NCBI RefSeq assembly: GCF_003073045.1
Contig: NC_037590.1
Coordinates: 40,726,751-40,790,750 of the forward strand
Origin: Pomacea canaliculata
Lineage: Eukaryota > Mollusca > Gastropoda > Architaenioglossa > Ampullariidae
Length of the DNA: 64,000 bases
Direction of reading: 5' to 3'
In this document: positions 47,201 through 60,095 of the stretch, in pieces
How positions within the stretch are numbered: position 1 is the stretch's first letter
How the letters are laid out: every line of letters begins with the position of its first letter
Notes under the pieces: generated by a model
Database searches by the model: none
What the model was told of the DNA's origin: nothing
Seen by the model: the letters and a program-made list of their open reading frames with translations, nothing else
Position numbers and translations under genes: made by a program

Positions 47201-49846
47201 ACGAAGTTGTAGGTCTCCACTTTGTGTGAAGGCGTTGAAGGACCTGCTGCGCCGATTTTGACGATTGAAGTTTCGCCCACGATGACCAAGACTCGGGAAA
47301 ACGATGCCATGATGACCGCGAGAAACGAGTTGTCTTCATCACTAGGTCACTTTTCCCTCCAAAGTCGCACATTCCGGATCATTGAAGACCGCTTTGCTGG
47401 CTTGGTCTTCAGTAAGATTTTAATTTACCTGCTGACATGTAAATCGTGAAATTCTTGTTCCCTTTGACAGCCGTGCAATGAGGACATAAAAGAGACAAGA
47501 AAGCAGTTATATTAGTATTTCTAAAACCATGATTAAAACGGGAGTCGAAACCCTCTCCATGACGACAAAGGTCAACTATTTCATGAGTGTGATTGGTTAC
47601 TATAGAGTCACCAACGAAGCATGTCAACCGAATAAATCAACCCAAAACTGGACGATTTTCAATATTTACTTCAAAATCTTGTAAATTATTGGCTTGATCA
47701 AGAAATCAACTTCTGTTATGTATAGTCAGTAACTTGCTGTGTCGTGGCTTCAGAGTTCAGCGAGTCGTGTAACGGCTGACATCCACATCCGGCAAAACGT
47801 CGACGTCCTCGACCAAGCCTTCGCGATGAGAGGTCAAGTACATCGACGGACACGCAGCTGGTGCTCTTCAGCGGCGAATTCCAAGGAAAGAATACAATTA
47901 CCTGCTTTTTGTTGTGACGATATTCGTGTATATGTGTGTGTGTCGGGGGTTGAGTCCCAGTGGAGTGACATCGATGATGAACCGAGGCAGCCAACAAAAT
48001 TCTCAGGGGGGAGGAGGGGTAAGTCAAAGAAACGCACCATTACCTGGAAGAAGCTCTGACTGACAGTTGATTACGTCACTACGATGGCGTTCTGGGAGCC
48101 GCTGAAACCTGCCTCTTCACGCATAGATGCACCTGCAGCAATGGTAAGGAGTCGAAACGAAATGGAGGCAAAACGCAAAACAAAACTGCGGCGCGGAGGG
48201 TTTCACCTTCCAAAGCCTGACGCGTTTGCAGCTTCTTTCAACAATGGCGCCTTTCCAGTTTGGCATGTGACGGTCGGACCGTTAAGTCGTGCTACGGAGC
48301 AGTGGCGGGGCGTAGTAGTGGTGTTGGTGCAGTGGTTGTGTGCAGTGGTGGTGCTGGTGCTGTGACGGTGTTGGATTAGTAGTGGTGCTGGCCTAGCTAC
48401 CTCCCACCGGCGCCTAGAATGACACCACGGACGACAACTCTGGAGTCACGTGTCCCGGTGTCTTCGTGATTTGAGGATGGGAGGAGGATAAAGACGGTGT
48501 AGGAATCAGCCAGGTTGCCATGGCACACGGCAGTACTGAGTATGAGATTTTACTTTTTATTTGCACGTAGTCTCGTGTTCTTTGTGCATACACGCGCGTG
48601 CGCACACGTACGAGTGTGCGTGCTAGATGAAAGGGAAAGAGGATAGAAAAACACACACACAGAGGAAGAGGAAAAAATTACGTCTTCCCTTAAAAAATTT
48701 CTGACGATGAAGCTGGATCGAGTCCAGCCCTGAAAACACTGACGAAACGGTACATCTGCGAGTGCGAGTAATAGCTTGAGCATAATTTTCATAAATAGAA
48801 CGACCCTGGGTGCACCTAAAAAAAATAACAAAATCAAAACAAAGGGGAAAAAACCCATGTAATGATGCCTCAGCTGGATACGTTTCTGTTCCCACGGTCT
48901 GGAGATTGCTGTTAGCTACATGGGATGGACCTGTGGCCACTGCAATCGCGCAGGGTAGCAGGGACCCGGATGACTTAACACGTACCCGCGCTCAAAGCTC
49001 GGACTAAACACTTCTTTCAGCTAACGACTGACTTTGGTGAAGAAGCAGATTTATCCCGTTAACCAAATTATCCCGAAGGGAAGCCCAGTCAGCGACCATG
49101 ACGCTCCATTTAACATCCCCCCCACTTCTCCCCAACCCTCCCCCATCACCTCATCTCCGTTAATCGACGCCTGCAGTTGGCTGTCTTGGCCGGTGTTTGA
49201 TTGCCGGCAACGAACGCAAGACAAGCAGCCATCTCAACTTACCCAGCGTCCTCTTGCTGGTGTGGACAATCATTACAGGACAAAGGCTGCCCGATCCGTG
49301 TAACAGGGCGAGTGTGGTGTTACACATAATTCGCTCCTCACTCCCTCCCCCAACCTACCCCATCCTACCCCCGACCCCCGAAAGCGGTGCGGAACAGTTT
49401 TTTTTTTTTTCTACAGGGGTGATGCTGGTCTACTGCCTGCAACCTGATCGATGACTTTGACAAGGGCTTGCTGGCGATTTTTTTCTTCTCAAGGGACGTT
49501 ACCCTGAGGAGGAGCCAGGACTGGGTGTCTGACGTTCCGGACAACTGACGTTCCAGGCATGTGGGAGGACCTAGAGCAGTGCAGGGATCTCTTGGCGCGA
49601 ACAGACGGACCAACAGCGCCGACACCCGACAAAGTGGACAAGGGTCGACAACCATAAGACAACAACTCCATCATCGACGACGCTGAGGTCAGCTTTGAGG
49701 TGAGCGGCGAAGCTAGAAGTCAGCTTTGTAGTCAGCCACAAAGAAAGGGCGTGGGGGAAAAAACTGGCCGTCACTTCGGACATCGAAGGCGGAACTAAGG
49801 AAATACCGGAGGTTTAAGACGACAACGACGATAAACTCAGCCGACG
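44245..49846. other. Long stretch without a recognised gene
   Basis: Simple repeats include (CCGT)n at about 46,261-46,302, A-runs at 46,838-46,885 and a GGC/GGT triplet tract at about 47,120-47,165. A diverged two-copy direct repeat lies at about 45,358-45,465 (GGAAGCTTTG or GAAAGCTTTG, then GCCTCGTTTTAG). No exon was identified. GC content rises after about 47.7 kb, consistent with approach to a promoter or 5' exon, but this is only suggestive. Confidence 0.45.
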
Positions 49847-49957
49847 ATGAACAGTGGCGTCAGTCTCGGCGGTGGAGGGGGTTCCGGGAGGTTCGACAGG
49901 TGGAGGGTGCCGTCTGATGACTGCATCCAGGTGTCTCTCAACACTAGGTCGAAAAAG
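49847..49957 (+). CDS. Candidate first coding exon of an unidentified gene
   Basis: An ATG at 49,847 opens 37 codons beginning MNSGVSLGGGGGSGRFDRW. The C-terminal half reads VPSDDCIQVSLNTRSKK. It ends on a near-consensus donor (AAAAAG then GTAAGT). A polar sequence, a plausible start and a strong donor make a real exon possible. I do not recognise the protein and could not find the next exon within the remaining 14 kb, so the gene would have a large first intron running off the window. It may instead be a chance open stretch. Confidence 0.35.
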
Positions 49958-50480
49958 GTAAGTTGAATCTGCTGCCTCCAGATGTCTACACTAGGTCAGA
50001 AAGGTAACTTGAATCTGCTTCCTCCAGGTGTCTGTCTACAAGAGGGAAAATGAAGGCTGAAGCTCTCACCTTCTGTAGGAAATACAAGTGGCATCTCTCG
50101 CCTTCTGTAGCGGGTCTAAAAAAATATGTTGATTCTCTCAAAAGGTTTAGAAATGTAGGTTGATTCTTTCGACTTGTGTAAGAGCTGTAGAAAGGTAGGT
50201 TGAATATCTTGCCTTCCAACTGAACCCGTGAACAATAAGTCAGGTAATGTTGAATCTCTGGCCTTGTGTTGCTGACAGAAAGGTACCCCTCACCTCTTTG
50301 CCTTCTTTCCTGTCTGGTGCGTGAGACACGGCAGGCAAGACGTGCGAAACAGATGTATTTTGACATAACCCTCTATTTTTATGCCGTTTATTTTCAACGG
50401 TTCGTCTAGGACGAGAAGCGAAACCTCTGGTCTTATCTGTTTTGTGTAGACGGGATGCTCGGTCTTCTGTTTGGTACAGA
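49925..50480 (+). repeat. Degenerate tandem repeat containing splice-site-like sequence
   Basis: Units of roughly 45-60 bp repeat with strong divergence. The clearest pair is GTCGAAAAAGGTAAGTTGAA then CTGCTGCCTCCAG (49,949-49,981), followed by GTCAGAAAGGTAACTTGAA then CTGCTTCCTCCAG (49,995-50,028). Later units keep GGTTGAAT or GTTGAATCTC and GCCTTCTG or GCCTTCC. The repeated unit includes the donor of the candidate exon and a CCTCCAG acceptor-like end. Confidence 0.7.
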
Positions 50481-52490
50481 AAGGACATCTTAAGCCATGT
50501 TTTATTGAGGCCATTCCTCCCGGTCTGAACCTGGTCTAGGACCTAGGACCTCTCGAATCTCAATATGAACATAATTCTAGATTGGGTTCAGGGTGGAAAA
50601 CAATTCGCAAAACGTAAATTAAGAACAAAGATTGGTATAGTGTCGTCTGCTGCATCATTCGATGTCTTTGGTTTGTTTGGTTTGTGGTTGACTCACCTTT
50701 AAATTATAAACCTTTTTTTTTAACTGCCTAAACCAGGTTCAGACCATGAAAGATCATCTAATTAAGAGCCGTTTAAGCAGAACCTGTTGCGGTAAGGAAC
50801 CCTACTTCATGAGTTTTCCTAGCTGTCGTTTAATGGTCTGACGATCTTCTGGAGCAGAAATTTAATTACTGTTTTGTCAGATTATTAGTGGACCAAATCT
50901 TTGTTTTACCCATGGCTTATCTCATCCGTGGTAAAACGCTTTTCCGGTAGCTTCCGACCAGAATGAGACAGTCGCTCTCGCAGACTTCTATAATATTTAA
51001 TTGTTTATAATTGTATTTTATATCTCAATTCTGCGGTCGCACTTCTGACCACCTGTTGCACGCGACTTGCTCCGAAACGAGATGAATCCGTCTTCAGTTA
51101 AATCACTTCCCCTTTTACCTCCCGGTATGCCGCATACAATGTCAACAATGTAAACAATGTAAACAATGTAAACAGCAACTGGCTCTCCTCCTAGTCTCGA
51201 TGGCGTCAGCTGTGAGTCTATATTACTCACGTGACGTCACATGAGTTTTTAAGTGGGTTTGTCGGTTAGTCGAGGGTTTTCGATCACACGCGAGGTGCTT
51301 GTTGTGGAGGTCGATCGTATTGGGGATTGACGAGCGAGTGTTTATCCGACCAAACACAAGCAGCCTAGCTCTGGCCGTAGGGTGTAGGTAGGTGGGAGTG
51401 GTGGTAGGAGAAAGGGAAGTGATTTTATGGGAGTGAAGATCCAGAAGAAATGAACGAGCAGACAGGAATCAGTGCCAAAAAGCCGAGTTTTTCGTGCTGT
51501 CTACCTGTAGCACCGACAGGTGTAGTGAACGGTGTGAACAGGTGCGCCTCGTGCCCGAGACCACGCGTGCTTCTGTTTACTATGTACACTCACCGTGTGT
51601 GGGTGTCGGTAGTGATGGTGGTGGGGTACAGTAGCTAAATTACCTTATTACTGATGATTAAACACACACACACACAGAGCTCGCACGTATGCAGACATAA
51701 CACGTGCCCGCGCGCACACATATACCGACATAAATTTGGGCGCAAACACATATAAAAGGAAAAAAAAATATTCAGACCTGCAGTAGCAAACCGTATACAA
51801 CACAGAAAAAAACTCATTCACAGATACGCCAAAATCCCATTATCTTCTCACATTTCACTCACCACACACACTCACACGTAGCCAGAAAAATCTTGTTTCC
51901 CGTCGTACATTGATCTCCCCTTCTCTCTTTCTTTCTCTCTCTTACACATATACATACGCACCAAGTGTAAGAAATACTTATTAGGCACATTAAAAACAAA
52001 TCAAGAATATATTTGAGCATAAAATGTCTTTGTTCATGAAAACTGTATTCCATAACCATATCTATATTGCATAGTTTTGATTTTGTACATTATCAGCAGG
52101 CTGAAGGTAGTCGGTCTCATTTCATGTTGGCTTGGGTTCGAACCGGTTCGCAGATCCCATGAAACACACGAAACAACAACACCCTGACTGGAGGGTTTCT
52201 TCAAAAAAAAGAGGCGTTTGAGCATAAATTAAATTAATTTTAATTATGGTAATCGGGGAATCTTCAAATGACGAGAGAAAAATGGGAGATGGGGGGAAGA
52301 ACATGTTCGTCAAAAGTTTGTTTTAGTTCGTGTGTTTGGCGGACTAGGTTCCCCTGTCAGTTGTCTATCAGCATGCACCCTCATCTTATGGAAATCTGTG
52401 TTCGATAACCTCCACGTCTCATGCAGGTGACAACCATCATGTCAGGTCTACCCAACGTACACACACACACGCGCGCGCGCACAAACATAC
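50481..52490. other. Stretch without a recognised gene
   Basis: It contains a 9-bp tandem (AATGTAAAC, about four units, at 51,140-51,174), a CA-rich tract at 51,662-51,678 and a CA/CG tract at 52,460-52,482. No supported exon was seen. Confidence 0.45.
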
Positions 52491-52493
52491 CAT

Positions 52494-53254
52494 GAATGAA
52501 TGCGTTTTCTTGTTCTCTCCTCCACTCTTGTCTGTCTCTTTTACACACACACACACAAAGAGCTAATATAAGTCAGAGCTGGTGAAACCACACGAAGATG
52601 CTCACCAGCACATGGATTTGCCAGAACAGCCCATCACCGTCTTGCTACCTGCAGGATGGAATGAGCGGAGTGTCGGCAACTACTGGACCACAGCAGCAAT
52701 AGTGAGCTGTACTCACTCACATCTAAACTCACATCTCAGCAGTAGTAGCGAGGTCTGCGATGCATTTCAGGAACTATGTAAAAAAAAAAATTAGAGAAAG
52801 GAATTCTTGCATAACAATGCACGCACCCCGCCCAGTAAAAAGTTGGTAATGGATGGCGTGGACACAGGTCGAGCTGCACGCACCTTATCTTGCAGGAAGA
52901 TTGGGGATGAGGATGATTGAAGGGGGTTGACGACGGGTGGTGGTGAAGGGGGAGTTGTAAGGGGGAAGGGGCTCTCCTAGTGAGACGATTTTATTAAGAC
53001 ATCCCTGTTGCTGGATTCAGCTGCCTCCGAGCAGACTTGTTTCCTGTAAGCAATGGTGGGCACCCAAAGGAAGAAGGGTACACATCAAGGGCCCTGGAGA
53101 CGTCACTTCCGTTTATTAGTTTGGTCTATCGAGTGGACCATAGTTGCCGAGACACTGCTTTTGGTCTCTTAGAGGCGAATAAGGAACAAGTTATCAAATG
53201 TGTGTAAAAGAGACAGGCAATAGTGGAGGAGAGAACAAGAAAACGCATTCATTC
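52494..53254. repeat. Inverted repeat with 56-bp arms at 54/56 identity
   Basis: The left arm (52,494-52,549) starts GAATGAATGCGTTTTCTTG. The right arm (53,199-53,254) is its reverse complement with two mismatches. The 649-bp interior has no recognisable coding content. It could be a terminal-inverted-repeat element, but no target duplication is obvious next to the outer ends. Confidence 0.9.
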
Positions 53255-56040
53255 TTCCCTTGACTGTTACCATCTGACGACTAGTTATGTTGCTCCGCTG
53301 GTCGTTGGGGGAGCTAGATGACTACCTGCGTACTGCACGTGCGAATACAGGTGTAGATGTGTGTGTATGTCAGTATGTATGCATTTGGACTGTGTAAGTA
53401 TGTAGACAAGCGCTTATAAATGTCATCGGACGAGGGGAGAGAGAGATGCCGGAGTTTATTGCAGGGGCAGCTTTCTTGTTACCTTGTGGGTCGAAAGTAA
53501 CAAAGTTGCTTCCCTTGCATTACCTGGATGCCAGGTCGACCCTTCAGTCTGTCGCCAAACACCACGAGGAACTGTCTGTCAGCTTTTCTACAATGCTTGA
53601 CCCCAGCCACGTTTCTCAAAGTATAGGTCAAAAGTTTTTGAATATATCATTAGTTTTTTAAAAGTGGAAAATACTATCTTTTTTGTGTCTTCGCCGTATG
53701 TGAGTGTAGAAGCGCGTGTGAAAAGATAGAAAGAGAGAGAATCACTTGACTCTGCGCTTACCACAAAATCACACATTCTTAATTCTAGAAATAATAGCTT
53801 TTGTCTACAGAAGTGGATCAAGAATTCATTTCAAACAAAGTAGGACGAAAAGAATATAATTTATGCCTGTAGAAGTCCCAACTCCAGGCAAAAGTAAGAT
53901 TAGACAATAATAACGAAAGTAGCAGTAGCATAGGAGGCTGTTTAATTGACTGGTATGCGGTCGTAGGCAGGTATTTACAGGTAGAGCAACAGGTGAGGTT
54001 AGGAGTCAACCAGGTGCGATTCACAGAGGAGGGAAAGGTCGCTTTAACTTCACGAATCACGGCGATAATCACAGAACATAATCGTAGCATATAATGGTAT
54101 CACTTTTGAAGACCCTGGTACCGGAATATTTCTACCTTGAACTACCTTGAAGTACCGAGATTTTTTAGTGTAGTCTTCAACACCTGTATATTGAAGTAAG
54201 GCCTCTGCAGCCTATGTTACCAAAATACAATAATAACAAAAATAAATCGACTTGCTAGCTTTTGGCAACAAAAAAACATCTTAGCAAAACTAAACAAAAT
54301 TTTTCCTCTTTTGGTATTGAAATATCTCGTTGTTAGCCCTCGGTCAGGGAAACAGTAGAAGTGAAAGACCAGTCGTCTCCCTTGAATCACCTCTCAGGTC
54401 TTTGGCAGCCATATGCATGACGTCACAGGGGTGCATGGCGCTGGTGGTGATGGTTGTCAGCCAGTCCTAACCGTCTCTTCTCTCGCCGCCGCCATGCTAT
54501 TGATCAGCAGCAACACCTTTCTGCTGCTTGCACGCTGCACCACACACAATGGAGAGAGAGACGGTTGGACTGCAGCCGGACTAACGAGTGTCTGGCGGCT
54601 TGTTTTTGTTGTTTATTTGTTTTTTTGTCAGTGAGGCATGCCTGCAAGCTGTGATCTATGCCTCACCTGTGTTTCTTCATCTGACATCATGCCCAGGTGG
54701 CCTGGCCGCCTGCCAGACAGTGGTGCTGATGGTCTATTGTCAGCTTCATTTTATTTGAAAAAAAAGCTTCACCTTCCGCCAAGGTCGGATCACAGGATGC
54801 CCGGCATTTTCTCTTTCTTGAAAAAAAAAAACACACAAGATATGGTGATTCGGTTGGCGCCAAGATATTTCCAGAATTTTTGCCCGAAGCTTCTGATTTT
54901 AAAACACAGGATTGAGCCTGAACCTCGTGAGCAGCAAGTTAATGAGCATCACTCACACCCCGCTGTGGATCGCCTCCCACCACACCATGGAAAACCGCCC
55001 GTGGTTAAAACAAACTTTTTTGAGTTTTTCATAAATATTTACTTAGAACACAAAGCCCTGAGTCTGAGTCTGCTAAGCTTCTGTAGAAAATCGAACTTTT
55101 CTTAAAGTGAGATTGAAAGCTGCGGTCACCTAAGAGGTTAGTTTTTCTCTGTTTTTTTTTTATGGTCAGAACAAGGAGTCCAACGCAGACGACGCAGGAA
55201 AAAACTTTCTGTATTATTAAAAATACAGGAGTAAAATGTGACCGATTTTGTGCACGAACGACAATGATGCTTACTTGATGAAAATTTGAACTACCTCGTT
55301 CACGTCCAGAGAACTCTCTAAAGGACACAATGGTTCTCACTGGTTTGTAACAAATATCCATAAACAATTGAAGCCAGAATATTTTACAAGTTTTTTTCTG
55401 TATTTACTGAGGACTTGTCGCGGGACTAGTGAGGTCAGAACAGTCTGCAAGTTTATATTCACTGATGAATTGTCCACCTCTGGCAGGTGAGTGCGGTGGG
55501 TGAGCACGCTCGTGTTATCAGGGTGAGATGTAATCCGCTTACAGCCCCGCCAGTAAGATGCTTTAGCTATTTGCTGTTTGGCAGTTTGCTGAGGTTGTGA
55601 GCTGATAGTTTGGTCTGAGGATTGAGATGTTTTGATGGGATGAATTTATGCTGAAGGTTGAACTACACTCGCTATATTTTATGTTGTTGACATAGCGGTG
55701 GATTGTCTGTCCTTGGTTAATGTCTGGAGTTTGCGCAGCTGGGGTGGTGGTGTGTATGTCTGAAACAATAATAACAATCAGGTCCCAAACTATTTTTATT
55801 TTTATTTTCTTTCCTTCTTGATCTATCTATCTCAGTCTAAATGCTAAACAACCGTCTGAAGAAAACCCTAAATTTCGCTCACTGAGAATTTCGACCCGAA
55901 ACAACAGGCGAGGTCCGAACTTGTACAGTCATAAAGAACACGCTTCATCGTCGCCATCTTGTGGTGAGAAAGCAGACGACCGGAGTGAGGTGCAGAAAGG
56001 AGGGGTGGGTGGTGGTCACAGTGACCTGCAGGTCGGCTTA
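53255..56040. other. Stretch without a recognised gene
   Basis: Open frames up to about 155 codons exist (54,638-55,105) but show no domain, conserved motif or splice context. Nothing else was recognised. Confidence 0.4.
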
Positions 56041-56047
56041 GCTGGCT

Positions 56048-56197
56048 AATGTTAGGAGTTGTGTGTTAAAGAGATATGTTTGTGTGTGTGTGAGGGTGGA
56101 GAGATGTGAGGGGAGGTAGGATGATGTTAGGAGTTGTGTTTTAAAGAGATGTGTTTGTGTGTGTGTGGGAGGATGGAGAGATGTGAGGGGAGGTAGA
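56048..56197. repeat. Two-copy tandem duplication, about 74-bp unit
   Basis: ATGTTAGGAGTTGTGTGTTA and GGAGAGATGTGAGGGGAGGT occur in both copies, separated by a (GT)n core. The second copy differs at a few positions. Confidence 0.85.
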
Positions 56198-56661
56198 TGA
56201 TGCTGGTTGCGTGTCGATGGTGCAGAGCCCGCCCGTCGGCTACCTAATTCGTCAGGGAAGGTACAGGCGGGGGTAGGTTGAGATGACTGAGTGCCGCCAT
56301 CCTGATATCGTGTCCTAAACAGTGAACCTCTTGTCTTCCCTCCTCTTACGACCACTGTTCTTTTGGGACTTTCTACCTCTTTTCTTTACCTAAACATACC
56401 TTGTGGTGTCAGCTGCACATTCAACATTTCACTCAGTTTAAAGGCCGATAAAGGAAACATTGAGTTTAAATGCTTATCCAATATAAATTGCAGTGTGCAC
56501 ACTTCCTCTGTGTATGTGATTTGAACTCATTGATCTTTTTCGTCAGTAGAAACGAACAAATAAAACTCGTTCTGGCCAAACACTATTTTAGTAAAATGAT
56601 GGAATACGAAAAACATAATAAATTGCGGAAAAACTTGAGTAACTCACAGACAGCAACTATA

Positions 56662-56977
56662 CAGGTAGTCCTCAGGTTACGACGGTCTCGAGTTACGTCG
56701 TTTCGTGATTACGACTCTCATTCCGACTTACGAGGTTTAGCGTCGTAAGTCGAACTGTACGTGCGCCTCATTCCACGTGCGGCGGAAGTCATAGAGTTCA
56801 GTACTGTAATTATGTAGGGTACTGTGTTAGGACAGGTGTTTGGATAGACTAAGTGTTTGCAGTACTGTACTGTTATTATGGTACAGTACTGTTTGAGCGT
56901 ATGATCCGACTTACGTCGAAATTCGGTTTACGACGCCGCGTAAGAACGGATCAGCGTCGTAAGTCGAGGACTACCTG
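56662..56977. mobile_element. 316-bp Tigger/pogo-like MITE with TA target duplication
   Basis: The left end reads CAGGTAGTCCTCAGGTTACG; the right end, inward, CAGGTAGTCCTCGACTTACG. Both are flanked by TA (56,660-56,661 and 56,978-56,979), the Tc1/mariner/pogo signature. Further copies of the ACTTACG(A/T)CG motif occur inside the ends. The interior is non-coding with short palindromic CAGTACTGTA motifs. Confidence 0.9.
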
Positions 56978-57209
56978 TACTAACAGGCAGTAAATTGTTG
57001 ATCAGACAAGAATATCAGCCTTTTAAATCAAAAGAGTTCTATTTCCGTATTTACAAGGCTCACTTATCAGGATCCCACATTACAAAAGGTTTGAGACATG
57101 CGAGATGTTTTCACAGACCTACGAAGGTCAAAAGGAATCGAAACCGAAACTAAAGCTGAGATAGACATCCAGTGGTAGACACGAGCCCAGGGCATCAGGA
57201 ATTAGTGAC

Positions 57210-58314
57210 ATTTGTGGTAAACTACAGCTAAGATTTTATAAAATGGTCCTCAAAATAAGAAAGTCCACCCCATCTTGTATAGTGCTTGGAGAATGTGGTC
57301 GCTTCCCTGTTAGTCTTCTTATTAAAAGTAGGATGCTTAGCTTTTGGTTTAAATTGATTAGCAACAGTAATAAACTATCAAGCACTACATATAGAATGCT
57401 CTTAAATCTACACGAAACAAACATTCTTAAGTCTAGCTATATCAGTACTATCCAGACAACGCTGCAAGACCTTGGCCTAAGTGGAATATGGATAAACCAG
57501 AAAAGCATAAACATAACAGGTGATTGGTTCAAGAAGAAAGTAGATAGGTCCCTACAGGACCAGTATATCCAGAATTGGTTAGGGGAACTAGACTCCAAAC
57601 AAATATACTCAAATTATAGAATGTTTAAAAGCAGCTTCTTACTAGAACCCTACTTAAAAATCCTACCCCCACATGATTACCTCCCTTTAATAAAATTTAG
57701 GTCATTGAATAACCACTTTCCAGTGAATAAAGGTAGGCAAACAGATATCCCTAGAAATGAAAGGTTCTGTAGACTCTGCAACACCAAGGACATAGGGGAA
57801 TTCCACTATCTTTTTAAGTGTAACAAATTTGATACCCAGCGCAAAAAATACTTACCAAGCTACTATACTCGTAACCCAAATGCTTACAAATTCCAATCTT
57901 TATTAGCCTCAAAAAATAAAAAGACCCTCAGTAGACTATCTCAATTTGTAAAGATATTACTAAGAACAGTAAATTAGTTAAATTGATAAAACGCTGTGGT
58001 GTGGGATATATTGTACTGGATGCATTACCCCTGTGATAAAGAAATAGTAAAGAATACAGAACACCTGTGAAAGAGAGTGAGGAGAACAAGAGAGTGGTTA
58101 TCCTATGTTCTGATATGTCCAGATGCTTCGATTTACAATATCCAAGTTTACACGAAATGATTGGAAAAAGGAAAGAATGAGTGGATGATTTTGAATATAT
58201 GTAAAGAGAGACATATATTTAATGATAGAATGTGAATGTATATGCATTGATACTTCCTAATTTCTCAATACCCCCTGGAGGGCGACAGAATAAAAGAATC
58301 TTGAATCTTGAATC
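57210..58314 (+). mobile_element. 5'-truncated LINE (C-terminus of ORF2 and 3' UTR)
   Basis: One open frame from about 57,213 to the TAG at 57,977 encodes a LINE C-terminal region. It has KSTPSCIVLGECGRFPVSLL near the start and a late Cys-His knuckle CRLCNTKDIGEFHYLFKC (C-x2-C-x7-H-x4-C). The last part is basic. The 3' UTR ends with CCCCCTGGAGGGCGACAGAA and a repeated TCTTGAA tail (58,296-58,314), typical of invertebrate LINEs of the CR1/jockey branch. The frame lacks the RT catalytic core, so the copy is dead on arrival, but it is intact over its length and therefore probably recent. Confidence 0.85.
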
Positions 58315-60040
58315 CAAACACTCCTCGAGACAAAGTCCAGGGACAAAGCAAGCATCATCAGGCAAAACAACAGACGGAAGGCTGGTTCCTCAAGCCCCTT
58401 ACTCGTCCCTTCTCAACTCTTTCAGGTGACCTCGAATCGGAGTTCAAAGTTCGCAGTTGCACAGCCCCGGGTTTGTCCATGCTTGTCTCGTTCAAATCAA
58501 TGAACATGTTGCTGCTATACATGATGTGTGTCCAAACTCGAACATTTTCCCGCGGACGACTCATAGTCTCGATATGATTGGTCATGACGTCACTACAACA
58601 GGTAACTGCCGCGAGATCGACGCGATCGTGTCACGTGACTTTGAAAAAAAGGAGTCGGGGGTCACCTTGTGACGTCATGCGTCTTTCCCAGAGTTGTGTT
58701 CAGCCTCCCTGTCCATGTATAATTCAAAGAAGAAAAAAAAAAAGCCGAGTGGTAAAAGTACTGCAAAGGTATTATTTATTTGTTTGCGTTAACTGTAACC
58801 GCCAGCAGCGCATTGTTTTGCGAACAGACAAACCCCTAGAGAAGAAATACATAATTTGTAGCCGCCACCATTATCGATGAAAGGTCTTGCCGACTGTTCA
58901 CCGGCCCGAAGAATGGGCCTACCATCCTGTAACCGTCGGTTGCCTGGAGCTATCGTCAGCCTGCTGGGCAGAACAAAAGCCTGTGTTTGCTTAGCACCCT
59001 TTTGTTTGTATCCTCTCTTTATTGCCATCTAGCTCGCTTGTGGGGGAGGAGGTAAAAACATTCGTGCGTGCACTCAGAGGTAGGGTACATTCGCTCCTAC
59101 ACTCCTGCCACCAATGGAGTTGTGTGTTTTTTTTTTCTATTGTACCTGGCATAGCAAGTAAAAAACCTTTCACGCAAGTTGCCTCGCTGGTCTCTTGACA
59201 CCACCAGTCCTCAACTGTCTGATTTTTTTTGTTTGTTTGTTGCTTTGTCGGTGCCAGTTACTATACACGAACGATGTGCGGGACTCACACGCAGTGGGAT
59301 GGTGGTGGCTTGATCAAAAGACTCACCTGCATGCAAGCAGCAACATCTGCTGCGAGTTTTTTTTTTACTCTCTCTCTCTGGCGCTGAACTCCCTTTCCCG
59401 CTCAGCCTCCAGGCGCAGATAGGATGGCTTAATAGCTCCACGGAGGGACGCGTGGCTCCCCTAGAGTCACCTGATTACAAGGCTCTCTGTGAAGTTAAGA
59501 GGCCGTGGAAATGAAACACACCTTGCGCGACTGTTGGCTGGCGAGCCAGCGAGCACCTGCACACTGAGACTAACGCCCTGCAAATTAAACCGGATTCACT
59601 GGCATCAAACGGAACCAGGTCCTCGGAAGTGCCTTTACCTGAGGCTGCAGTCTGGAACTGGTTGGCTGCCTCGTCCCTGTCGGCCCCCTACCCGCAGAAA
59701 AGGGACATACCCGTTGTCAGGCGTTTTGGTATCTTCTACCCCCGGTATTCTACGGTTTCTACCAACGAGTGTCTTCTGGATGCAGGAAGGACAAAGTGGA
59801 TGTGAGTCTTAGACAGAGACGGTTCTAGAGGAGATACCCCGGGGATAAACGTCTGCTGTGGGCCGGGCAGAAGACGGGATGGAGGATTCCATTAGCTATG
59901 ATGGCAACTATCAGAAAGTAAGTACAGACACAGTTTGACATTCTGAACAGTCTCTGGGCCTCGTCTTTACAAATCTTTTCTCGTTTGTTCGACTGCTGCA
60001 CGGCTCCTAAAACATCCATCGTGGGACGGCAAGATAATGG
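58315..60040. other. Stretch without a recognised gene
   Basis: GC content is somewhat higher than in the AT-rich parts. Open frames of 60-110 codons show no recognisable domain. Confidence 0.4.
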
Positions 60041-60044
60041 AACG

Positions 60045-60095
<51 letters not shown>

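Noticed and set aside
49949..50480. Regularly spaced repeats that could suggest a CRISPR-like array
   Set aside because: Units are diverged and of variable length, and the context is eukaryotic with splice-like sites; a degenerate tandem repeat explains it.
52120..52145. GGTTCGAACC box-B-like palindrome suggesting a tRNA or SINE
   Set aside because: No box A or cloverleaf at the right distance on either strand.
54638..55105. 155-codon plus-strand open frame
   Set aside because: No domain or convincing splice context, and Lys runs come from A-tracts; it looks like chance.
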